Assembly: GCA_041180805.1 (NCBI GenBank)
Contig: JBEGQX010000301.1
Span: forward strand, 1 to 22,300
Source of the DNA: JBEGQX01 sp041180805
Lineage (GTDB): Bacteria; Planctomycetota; Planctomycetia; Gemmatales; Gemmataceae
Direction of reading: 5' to 3'
DNA: 22,300 bases
Shown: positions 16,418 through 22,300 of the stretch, in pieces
How positions within the stretch are numbered: position 1 is the first letter of the stretch
Layout of the letters: each line of letters starts with the position of its first letter
Position numbers and translations under genes: made by a program
The notes under the pieces: model-generated
Seen by the model: the letters and a program-made list of their open reading frames with translations, nothing else
Database searches by the model: none
Told to the model about the DNA's origin: nothing

Positions 16418-17806
16418 ATGAAAAAGACCAGCAGGCGTTCCTTTGTTAAAGCGGGGCTTGGAGTTGGAGCGGCTTTGATTACGGCACCAAATTTTATTTC
16501 CGCAAGAAGTGTGATGGGGAAAATCAACCTGGGTGTGATTGGGGTTTACAATCGCGCCGCTGCAAACCTGGCTGGAGTGTCGGGAGAAAACATACTTGCC
16601 CTTTGTGACGTGGATGAAAGCAGGGCAACGAAGGCCAGGGATCAATTTCCCAAGGCCGCATTCTTTCAAGATTTTCGCAAGCTTTTGGATGTGAAGGGAA
16701 TCGACGCTGTGGTGGTCGGCACACCGGATCATGTCCATGCGGTGCAGGGGATTGCCGCCATGCGGGCGGGAAAGCACCTTTATTGTGAAAAGCCGTTAGC
16801 CCACTCGGTTCTTGAAGTAAGGGCCATGATAAAAACAGCCCGTGCCAACAAGCTGGTAACCCAAATGGGAACCCAAATTCATGCCGAGAAAAATTATCGC
16901 AGGGTAGTTGAGATCATTCAGGCCGGCGTGATCGGGGAAGTAAAAAGGGTTCAAGTTTGGCAAAGTTCCAGGCCACCTGTGCAAAGGTTTGCCAAGGAAC
17001 CGGCAAAGATTCCCCAAGGCTTTAATTATGACCTTTGGCTTGGACCTGTCCCCCATAAAAAATACGATCCGGCGTTCACTCATTTTAATTGGAGATATTT
17101 TTGGGAGTTTGGCGGTGGCGTTTTTGCGGACATGGCCTGCCATTACATGGATCTTCCCCATTGGGCTTTGGGCTTAACTCTTCCCACAAGTGTGGAAGCT
17201 GTTTCCAAGAGAATTCAGGAAGGTGACCAGACCGTACCGGATCTTGTGAAGGCAGAATACCATTACCCCGCCCGTGGAAAGCAACCCGCGGTCCATTTGA
17301 CCTGGTATAACGGATGTTCCGGCCCGGGTTGGGAACATGACAAGCCTTACATGGGTTACGGTTCCGGGGTTTTGTTTGAAGGTAGCAAGGGCAAACTGAT
17401 CTCGGGTTATTCCAAGCACAACCTGCTTCCCGAGGAAAACTTCAAGAACTTTACGCCACCTGCTCCAACCATTCCAGATTCGATTGGTCATCACAAGGAA
17501 TGGCTCGAGGCGATTCGTGGCAACGGCAAGACCCTTTGCAATTTTGATTACAGTGGCATCCTCGCCCAATCCGTGCTTCTTGGAAATGTTTCATTGAGAA
17601 GCGGCCAGAAAATCACCTGGGATGAAGCCAGGGCAACCACCGGAAGTGCCAAGGCTGATGCCTTCCTGATTCGTGAATATCGCAAGGGGTGGGAGATTCC
17701 GGAGATTACCGGCGCAAATTCTAGTCAAACAGAAGGTGAATCAGCTTCACCAGAAAGACATTTGAGACCAGCACGAAGAATATTGAACCGACTACGCCAC
17801 GGGTAG
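16418..17806 (+). CDS. Gfo/Idh/MocA-family oxidoreductase with Tat signal
   Basis: This 462-aa protein starts MKKTSRRSFVKAGLGVGAALI, a twin-arginine signal (R6-R7), so it is probably exported folded with its nucleotide cofactor. The Rossmann domain follows (INLGVIG at 36-42, then CDVDESRATKARDQFP and VVVGTPDHVHAVQGIAAMRAGKHLYCEKPLA with the conserved catalytic-type Lys125 of EKP). The C-terminal half has the Gfo/Idh/MocA sugar-dehydrogenase fold (FNWRYFWEFGGGVFADMACHYMDLPHWAL). The nucleotide loop is unusual: G42-V-Y-N-R-A47 where GxGxxG is expected. The start has AAAGGA 7 nt upstream. The last 28 codons lie antisense to the MlaE gene. The substrate, probably a sugar, is unknown. Confidence 0.88.
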   Translation: MKKTSRRSFVKAGLGVGAALITAPNFISARSVMGKINLGVIGVYNRAAANLAGVSGENILALCDVDESRATKARDQFPKAAFFQDFRKLLDVKGIDAVVVGTPDHVHAVQGIAAMRAGKHLYCEKPLAHSVLEVRAMIKTARANKLVTQMGTQIHAEKNYRRVVEIIQAGVIGEVKRVQVWQSSRPPVQRFAKEPAKIPQGFNYDLWLGPVPHKKYDPAFTHFNWRYFWEFGGGVFADMACHYMDLPHWALGLTLPTSVEAVSKRIQEGDQTVPDLVKAEYHYPARGKQPAVHLTWYNGCSGPGWEHDKPYMGYGSGVLFEGSKGKLISGYSKHNLLPEENFKNFTPPAPTIPDSIGHHKEWLEAIRGNGKTLCNFDYSGILAQSVLLGNVSLRSGQKITWDEARATTGSAKADAFLIREYRKGWEIPEITGANSSQTEGESASPERHLRPARRILNRLRHG

Positions 17807-18476
17807 CAGCCCGGCCCACTCCTTCAGTACCCTCGCCCGCGTTCAAACCATGGAAGCAGGCGAGGGTTCCTATTCCCAGACCGAAAAAGATGGTCTTGGT
17901 TACGGCTGGCACGGCATCTCGGTATTTCAAAACCTTTATAACCTGATGATAGTACTCGCTCCATGCCATGGTTCCGGTGATGGATTCTGTAAGGTAGCCA
18001 GATAGCAGGGATAAATATGCTGTAAAAATGGTCAGCATTGGCAGAGCCATGGTGCAAGCGATAACTCTTGGAAAAACCAGTTTTCCCATGGGGTTAACAC
18101 CCATAGCCTGCAGGGCGTCGATCTGTTCGCTTTGCTTCATGGAAGCAAGTTCCGCAGCCAGGCTGGACCCAGACCTTCCGGCCAGTATCAATGCCGCCGT
18201 CAATGGGGCTAGTTCCACAACAACAGCCAAAGACAAAGCCTGTGGTAGAAGCGAAACCGAAGATGGCCCGGCGACACTTACCAATAAGCCGCGCAAATGC
18301 AGCCAAACCACAATTCCAGTGGCAAGCCCGGCTACCGCGACCAAGGGGATTGCACCGGCAAGGGTCTTGTAAAGCTGGGTTATACAGTCTTCAAGAATTC
18401 TTGGGTTCGACCTTGCAGACTTTGCAAGGCTTAGACAGAAATGCATCCATTGGCCAAGCAGGGCCAGCATTTGCAT
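17721..18476 (-). CDS. MlaE-family ABC transporter permease
   Basis: This 251-aa inner-membrane permease is of the MlaE/DUF140 family, which moves lipids between inner and outer membranes with an ATPase (MlaF) and an MCE protein (MlaD). The family hallmark is present: AGRSGSSLAAELASMKQSEQIDALQAMGVNP. Around it are five or so hydrophobic segments, including AIPLVAVAGLATGIVVWLHL and VGSIFFVLVSNVFLVKLIHLLF. ATG 18476 overlaps the stop of the upstream methyltransferase (TGATG), which implies translational coupling. A TTG 27 nt upstream would add nine residues. No MlaF or MCE gene is visible next to it. The 3' end overlaps the oxidoreductase gene by 86 bp on the opposite strand. Confidence 0.88.
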   Translation of the reverse strand: MQMLALLGQWMHFCLSLAKSARSNPRILEDCITQLYKTLAGAIPLVAVAGLATGIVVWLHLRGLLVSVAGPSSVSLLPQALSLAVVVELAPLTAALILAGRSGSSLAAELASMKQSEQIDALQAMGVNPMGKLVFPRVIACTMALPMLTIFTAYLSLLSGYLTESITGTMAWSEYYHQVIKVLKYRDAVPAVTKTIFFGLGIGTLACFHGLNAGEGTEGVGRAATRGVVGSIFFVLVSNVFLVKLIHLLFD

Positions 18477-19147
18477 CACGGGATTCTCTTTCTGGCTATC
18501 CAAGTCCAGTGGCGGTCGGATGATTGACGAACCGTTTCCTTGCCAAATCCCAGTTCACCCACCATGTTTCTGACCTCCTGTTCCGTCAATGCGGCTCGAA
18601 GCGAATCGCCAAAAAGCTTTTGCTGGTAGGGTGTGGCCTGGGCGGCATGGAGTTTCACCAATCTTGCCACGGCGGGTTCAATTAGAGGACGCATTAGATC
18701 TCTGACAAATAATAATCCACCCGGTTTGGTTACCCTTACCATTTCCGAAAAAACCAGAGCTGGGTCGGGAATATGGTGAATGATGGAGTTGGAAATAACC
18801 GCATCGAAATGGTTGTCAGGGAAACTCAGCTTTTTGGCATCTTGCAGGATAGTAATGATCTGATTTTGAAAACTGGTTGATTGAATATTTTGGTTGGCAA
18901 TATCCAGCATGGATTTTGCCAAATCAAGTGCATGGATGATAAATCTGGGATCATGCTGGCATATGACGATAGGAATTTGAGCGGTTCCAGTTCCCACATC
19001 CAGAATCAGAAAACCATCTTCAGGGTCGCGTTTGTCCAGAAAATCCTTGGTGAAAGCCTGATTAACCTCGCGATGATCCATGGAGTCATATTCCCTTGCA
19101 TCGTCCGGCAAGTCCATGACTTCAGGTTCCAAGGTTCGTGGAATCAT
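18476..19147 (-). CDS. Class I SAM-dependent methyltransferase (Methyltransf_11 type)
   Basis: This 223-aa cytoplasmic protein has the SAM-binding motif ILDVGTGTAQIP (D50-V-G-T-G) and an acidic residue after beta-2 (HALDLAKSMLDIA). Motif II/III is AVISNSIIHHIPDPALVFSEMVRVTKPGGLLFVRDL. These features resemble UbiE/ubiquinone- and menaquinone-type or small-molecule methyltransferases; the acceptor cannot be told. The N terminus MIPRTLEPEVMDLPDDAREYDSMDH is distinctive, and I recall similar proteins in planctomycetes. It shares one nucleotide with the mlaE start (TGATG), so the two are an operon. Its ribosome-binding site is weak (GGTG). An inferred promoter with twin operators and an intrinsic terminator lie upstream. 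Confidence 0.85.
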   Translation of the reverse strand: MIPRTLEPEVMDLPDDAREYDSMDHREVNQAFTKDFLDKRDPEDGFLILDVGTGTAQIPIVICQHDPRFIIHALDLAKSMLDIANQNIQSTSFQNQIITILQDAKKLSFPDNHFDAVISNSIIHHIPDPALVFSEMVRVTKPGGLLFVRDLMRPLIEPAVARLVKLHAAQATPYQQKLFGDSLRAALTEQEVRNMVGELGFGKETVRQSSDRHWTWIARKRIP

Positions 19148-19200
19148 TGGTCACCAGGGGGTGAGGAAGAATAATAACATTTTATGGAGAATGAGGTCCT

Positions 19201-19242
19201 GAAAAAGAAAAACCCCGTCGAAAGTCGAAACCGTCAACGGGG
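19201..19242 (-). terminator. Intrinsic terminator upstream of the methyltransferase gene (attenuator or sRNA end)
   Basis: On the minus strand CCCCGTTGA (19242-19234) pairs with TCGACGGGG (19221-19213), 9 bp with one U-G, around a 12-nt loop. TTTTTCTTTTTC follows (19212-19201). On the plus strand the same position would be a C/A mismatch and there is no T-tract, so it acts leftwards. It is 54 nt before the methyltransferase ATG, and no minus-strand gene precedes it. Confidence 0.7.
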
Positions 19243-19262
19243 CCGGAACAGAGAAGAGGCAA

Positions 19263-19276
19263 TGTAGAAAATACAA
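19263..19276. repeat. Operator-like repeat, copy 1
   Basis: TGTAGAAAATACAA contains the dyad TGTA-N5-TACA. It overlaps the inferred -10 box of the minus-strand promoter. An identical copy lies 42 bp to the right. Confidence 0.6.
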
Positions 19277-19297
19277 TTTTTTGAAATATTGTGTCAA
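19268..19297 (-). promoter_or_regulatory. Likely promoter of the methyltransferase-mlaE operon (or of a ~60-nt RNA)
   Basis: A perfect -35 TTGACA (19297-19292) and TATTTT (19273-19268, 4/6) are 18 bp apart on the minus strand, predicting a start near 19261. The -10 is embedded in one of two identical operator-like repeats. Confidence 0.5.
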
Positions 19298-19304
19298 TGC
19301 CAAG

Positions 19305-19318
19305 TGTAGAAAATACAA
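19305..19318. repeat. Operator-like repeat, copy 2
   Basis: This is an exact second copy of TGTAGAAAATACAA, centred 42 bp (about four helical turns) from copy 1 and lying just upstream of the inferred -35 box. The rest of the gap to ffh holds only the inferred ffh promoter and 5' leader. Confidence 0.6.
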
Positions 19319-19420
19319 AGCCAAATTAGTGAACAAATGAACAAAAGCATGGAAACTTCGTTATAACCCCAAGATTTTCAGCACTTTTCGCCGTTTATAG
19401 GGTTGTTTTACCTCTGCCCG

Positions 19421-19448
19421 TTGCTATTTGGGCTCTTTCCTTTACAAT
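19421..19448 (+). promoter_or_regulatory. Likely promoter of the ffh-rpsP-trmD-rplS operon
   Basis: TTGCTA (19421-19426) and TACAAT (19443-19448) have a 16-bp spacer and match 4/6 and 5/6. The start would be near 19455. A 6-bp hairpin, GGATTA/TAATCC (19457-19462 and 19471-19476), would then sit at the very 5' end of the transcript, which may stabilise it. Confidence 0.5.
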
Positions 19449-19502
19449 AATTGTTTGGATTAGAGAGGGATAATCCGTACTTTTTGGGGTTTTTTCTGAC
19501 TT

Positions 19503-20957
19503 ATGCTGGACGGCTTGCGAAAAGGTTTGACCGAGGCGCTTAAGAGCTTGCGGGGTCGCGGAAGGCTTTCTGAAGCCAATATCCGTGAAGCCCTTGCTGA
19601 AATACGCACCGTTCTGTTGGATGCTGATGTAAACTTCAATGCTGCAGAAAATTTCATAAACCGGGTTACCGAAAAATCGGTTGGTCAGGCGGTTCTTCGC
19701 AGTTTGGACCCCGGTGAACAGATCATCAAGATCGTTTACGATGAACTTGTTCAACTGATGGGCCCTGTTGATTCTGCCATCCCGTTTGCCAAAGACAGGC
19801 CAACGGTCATTATGCTGTGTGGCTTGCAGGGGCAGGGAAAAACCACCACAGCGGGCAAGCTGGCCCTTACCCTGAAAGCAAAGGGTAAAAAACCATTGCT
19901 GGTTGCGGCCGATTTGCAAAGGCCCGCGGCTATTGAGCAGTTAAAGGTTCTGGGGCAGCAGGTGGATGTGCCTGTTTATTTTGAAATGCCACAGGACGGG
20001 AAAACCGCTTCCGCGGTGCAGGTGTGTGCGAATGCCCTTGCCCATGCGAAGAAAACCCTGGTTGACACAATTATTCTTGATACTGCGGGCCGTTTGCATG
20101 TGGCCGAAATGCCCATGGAAGAACTCCGCCAGATTGACCGCCAGTGCAAGCCGGATCAGGTGTATCTCGTATGCGATGCCATGACTGGCCAGGATGCGGT
20201 ACACAGTGCCTCAGCCTTTAATGAGGCCTTGGAGCTTAATGGTGTAATCCTTACCAAGATGGATGGTGATGCTCGTGGTGGCGCGGCGCTTTCCATCAAG
20301 GAAGTGACCAAAGTTCCGATCAAGTTCATCGGTGTAGGGGAAAAACTCGACAGGCTGGAGGAATTTCGGCCAGAGGGTATGGCCCAAAGAATTCTGGGCC
20401 AGGGTGATATTCTTTCGCTGGTTGAAAAGGTCAGCAGGGTTCAGTCGGAAATATCCAAGGAAGAGCTGGAAGCCCAACAGCGCAAGCTGCAGCAGGGCGA
20501 TTTCAACCTGAATGATTTTCGCAAGCAGTTTGAGCAGATTTCCAAGATGGGATCTGTGAAGGATATTATCGGTACCATGCCCGGAATGTCGGATATGGTG
20601 CCCGCAGGGGAAGACCCCGAAGCATCCATGCGTCGTATTCGTGGGATGATAGATTCCATGACGCTGGAGGAAAGAACCAATCCAGATATTCTGGATCAAG
20701 GCCGTCGTCGCAGAATAGCCGCTGGTTGCGGGGTTCAACCGCACGAAGTCAGGCAATTTCTAGATCATTTTGAGCAAATGCGCAACCTTATGCGTGCGAT
20801 GGCCAAGATGAGCATTTGGGATCGTTTGAAAATGGTCACTGGCATGAGCAAGATGGGAGCCTTCCTTCCGGGGGCGAAAATCAAGACAAAAGGTGACACA
20901 GGACATAGAAAAACCCCTAAGGAAAGGGCCAAGGAAAGAAAGAAGAAAAAACGCTGA
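19503..20957 (+). CDS. ffh: Signal recognition particle protein Ffh (SRP54)
   Basis: This 484-aa SRP GTPase binds 4.5S RNA and signal peptides of nascent proteins, then docks with FtsY at the membrane. The N domain (residues 1-95) is followed by the NG GTPase: G1 loop GLQGQGKTTTAGK (107-119; K113), DTAGRLH (193-199), TKMDGDARGG (251-260) and GVGEKLDRLEEF. The Met-rich M domain (about 320-460) contains GMSDMVPAG, RRRRIAAGCGV and FEQMRNLMRAMAKM, and a basic tail ends KERKKKKR. The usual G1 Ser (GLQGSGKT) is Gln here. No strong Shine-Dalgarno is seen (GGGG 13 nt upstream). It heads a four-gene cluster. Confidence 0.97.
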   Translation: MLDGLRKGLTEALKSLRGRGRLSEANIREALAEIRTVLLDADVNFNAAENFINRVTEKSVGQAVLRSLDPGEQIIKIVYDELVQLMGPVDSAIPFAKDRPTVIMLCGLQGQGKTTTAGKLALTLKAKGKKPLLVAADLQRPAAIEQLKVLGQQVDVPVYFEMPQDGKTASAVQVCANALAHAKKTLVDTIILDTAGRLHVAEMPMEELRQIDRQCKPDQVYLVCDAMTGQDAVHSASAFNEALELNGVILTKMDGDARGGAALSIKEVTKVPIKFIGVGEKLDRLEEFRPEGMAQRILGQGDILSLVEKVSRVQSEISKEELEAQQRKLQQGDFNLNDFRKQFEQISKMGSVKDIIGTMPGMSDMVPAGEDPEASMRRIRGMIDSMTLEERTNPDILDQGRRRRIAAGCGVQPHEVRQFLDHFEQMRNLMRAMAKMSIWDRLKMVTGMSKMGAFLPGAKIKTKGDTGHRKTPKERAKERKKKKR

Positions 20958-21032
20958 CCCCTGTTTGTCTCCAAGGATGGGCGCTTTCAGGGCTAAAGTG
21001 TTGGTTTTTTGTTTGATGGAAAGGATAATACC

Positions 21033-21323
21033 GTGGCTGTTTGTATCCGTATGAAGCAGTTTGGTCGTCATCGACGGCATTTTTACCGTATCGTGGCGAT
21101 TGACAAACGAAGGGCTCGAGACGGCGATGTTCTTGAAATTCTTGGCACCTATGATCCTTCGGTGAAGGATAAAGAGGCCAGAGTTACCCTGAAACCTGCC
21201 CGAATCAAGCATTGGATCAGCAAGGGGGCGAAGCCTTCCGAGCATGTTTCCATATTTCTTGAAAAATACCTCGAGAAATGGGAAAAGATCGAAGCTAGCG
21301 CGCCTCAAGGGGCTGCTTCCTAG
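21033..21323 (+). CDS. rpsP: 30S ribosomal protein S16
   Basis: This 96-aa small-subunit protein begins (V/M)AVCIRMKQFGRHRRHFYRI, followed by VAIDKRRARDGDVLEILGTYDP, typical of S16. The GTG at 21033 is chosen because S16 proteins begin MAV.IR and AAAGGA lies 7 nt upstream. A TTG at 21009 would add eight residues with no family support. The C terminus has a short extra Ala-rich tail (IEASAPQGAAS). The gap from ffh is 75 nt without a clear terminator, so co-transcription is likely, and trmD starts 8 nt after its stop. Confidence 0.96.
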   Translation: MAVCIRMKQFGRHRRHFYRIVAIDKRRARDGDVLEILGTYDPSVKDKEARVTLKPARIKHWISKGAKPSEHVSIFLEKYLEKWEKIEASAPQGAAS

Positions 21324-21331
21324 TCTTTACC

Positions 21332-22003
21332 ATGCGCTTTGATGTACTGACCCTTTTTCCGGATATTTTTCAGGGGTATGTATCTCAGAGCTTGCTCAAG
21401 CTGGCAATCCAGTCGGGGCTTGTCTCGGTGCATACCTGGAATATCAGGAATTGGGCCAAGGGAAAGCACCAGAGCGTGGATGATAAACCGTTCGGCGGCG
21501 GGCCGGGTATGGTGATGATGCCTGAGCCGATTTTTGATTGTGTCGAGGCGGTTCGATCTGAAGTTCCGGAAGATCCTGGCCTTCTTTTGATGATGACCCC
21601 TTCAGGGGAAAGACTCAACCAAGGCCTTGTGACCGAGTTGGCAAAGCACAAGAGAATTATGCTGTTGTGCGGCCGCTACGAAGGGTTTGATGACAGGATC
21701 AGGCAGGGGTTGGCCCCCAGGGAAGTTTCCATAGGAAATTTCATTTGTAATGGTGGCGAAGTTCCTGCAATGGTCGTGATAGACACGGTGATTCGGCTGG
21801 TGCCCGGTGTTCTTGGAGATCCGGAAAGCCTGGCACAGGAATCACACAATGTGGAAGGTGAGTTGGAGTATCCCCAGTACACCCGGCCAAGGGTTTTTCG
21901 GGGGATGGAAGTGCCCGAGGTTCTTCTAAGTGGGAACCATGAAAAGATCGCGGCATGGAGAAAAGAACAATCCAAGGCCAAAAGCCTTGGCAGGAATAAC
22001 TGA
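21332..22003 (+). CDS. trmD: tRNA (guanine-37-N1)-methyltransferase
   Basis: This 223-aa SPOUT enzyme methylates G37 of tRNAs reading CNN-type codons, preventing frameshifts. Recognisable motifs are FDVLTLFPDIF, the VDDKPFGGGPGMVMMPEP loop, the trefoil-knot motif LLCGRYEGFDDRI, then SIGNFICNGGEVPAM and VIRLVPGVLGD, and finally YTRPRVFRGMEVPEVLLSGNH. It is slightly shorter than the usual 240-250 residues, ending soon after the WRKEQS segment. By recalled alignment with H. influenzae TrmD, the catalytic D169 position is E170 here and the SIGD Asp is N136. Its ribosome-binding site is poor, so translation is probably coupled to rpsP. Confidence 0.95.
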   Translation: MRFDVLTLFPDIFQGYVSQSLLKLAIQSGLVSVHTWNIRNWAKGKHQSVDDKPFGGGPGMVMMPEPIFDCVEAVRSEVPEDPGLLLMMTPSGERLNQGLVTELAKHKRIMLLCGRYEGFDDRIRQGLAPREVSIGNFICNGGEVPAMVVIDTVIRLVPGVLGDPESLAQESHNVEGELEYPQYTRPRVFRGMEVPEVLLSGNHEKIAAWRKEQSKAKSLGRNN

Positions 22004-22027
22004 AATTCTTGAGAAAGGTTGAACGAC

Positions 22028-22300
22028 ATGAAGAATCGCATCATGCAAATTGTGGAAGACGCTGCAAAAGCCCAGGTGGCTGAACTTGCGGACAAGTCTG
22101 AAATCAAAAGGCATATTGATCATTTTCAACCAGGCGACACCGTGGATGTCAGCATCCGCATTCTGGATGGCGACAAGGAACGCATTCAGGTGTTTGGTGG
22201 CTTGGTTGTCAGCAAGCATGGCAGCGGCATGAACGAAATGTTCACTGTTCGCAAGATTGTGCAGGCAGAAGGCGTCGAGAGAACCTTCCCGGTGGTTTGC
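22028..22300 (+). CDS. rplS: 50S ribosomal protein L19, N-terminal 91 residues (runs off the window)
   Basis: The ATG at 22028 has AAAGG 9 nt upstream and opens MKNRIMQIVEDAAKAQVAEL. It continues with the L19 core: FQPGDTVDVSIRILDGDKERIQVFGGLVV, HGSGMNEMFTVRKI and GVERTFPVV. L19 sits at the 30S-50S interface. The gene is 24 nt behind trmD and is the normal last member of the rpsP-rimM-trmD-rplS cluster. The C terminus lies beyond the window. Confidence 0.96.
   Translation, partial: MKNRIMQIVEDAAKAQVAELADKSEIKRHIDHFQPGDTVDVSIRILDGDKERIQVFGGLVVSKHGSGMNEMFTVRKIVQAEGVERTFPVVC

Noticed and set aside
19148..19502. Possible 4.5S (SRP) RNA gene next to ffh
   Set aside because: The gap shows no SRP helix-8 consensus with its GGAA tetraloop on either strand.
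20211..20756. Minus-strand open frame (181 codons) inside ffh
   Set aside because: It is antisense to the conserved G and M domains; a by-product of codon bias.
1..22300. Defence island, mobile element, CRISPR array, tRNA or rRNA
   Set aside because: No transposase, integrase, terminal repeats, spaced direct-repeat arrays or RNA-gene signatures were seen; the genes are core or phylum-typical.

Overview
The window is ordinary chromosomal DNA of a planctomycete, probably from the Gemmatales/Gemmataceae side. The best evidence is the pair at 8846-12679: a DUF1549/DUF1553 cytochrome-like protein followed by a Tat-type DUF1501 protein, a combination almost confined to Planctomycetota. A signal-peptide HEAT/STN-like protein, a Tat-type Gfo/Idh/MocA oxidoreductase and an AsmA-like envelope giant fit the same group. 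Base composition is moderate and even, with no mobile element, phage gene, CRISPR array, tRNA or rRNA seen.

Layout. 1-182 (-) is the 5' end of proC. 386-2066 (+) is an MFS transporter and a small unknown gene, closed by a terminator shared with a convergent MBL-fold hydrolase (2125-2805, -). 2952-8634 (+) holds a 1309-aa AsmA-like protein, an SLBB export lipoprotein and a Bax-inhibitor-1 family membrane protein ending in a strong terminator. 8846-12679 (+) is the DUF1549/DUF1553-DUF1501 pair, then a terminator, then the HEAT/STN-like protein (12795-14462). leuA (14459-16015, -) meets it stop-to-stop. A Tat oxidoreductase (16418-17806, +) overlaps the 3' end of an MlaE permease, which is coupled to a methyltransferase (17721-19147, -). 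19503-22300 (+) is the conserved SRP/ribosome cluster ffh-rpsP-trmD-rplS, without rimM.

The most interesting signal is not a protein. Upstream of leuA, on the minus strand, is a complete ribosome-mediated attenuator: a 20-codon leader ORF with seven leucine codons, an antiterminator hairpin whose left arm starts 5 nt after the leader stop codon, and a competing perfect 8-bp terminator with nine U just before leuA. This is the classical leu/trp-type logic of enterobacteria and actinobacteria; I know of no described case in Planctomycetes. A perfect 7-7-7 palindrome overlaps the inferred promoter.

A second regulatory region precedes the methyltransferase-mlaE pair. It has a consensus -35, two identical 14-bp operator-like repeats exactly 42 bp apart, and an intrinsic terminator about 60 nt after the inferred start. 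It could be an attenuated leader or a small RNA.

All assignments come from reading the sequence and from recalled family motifs; no database search was run.
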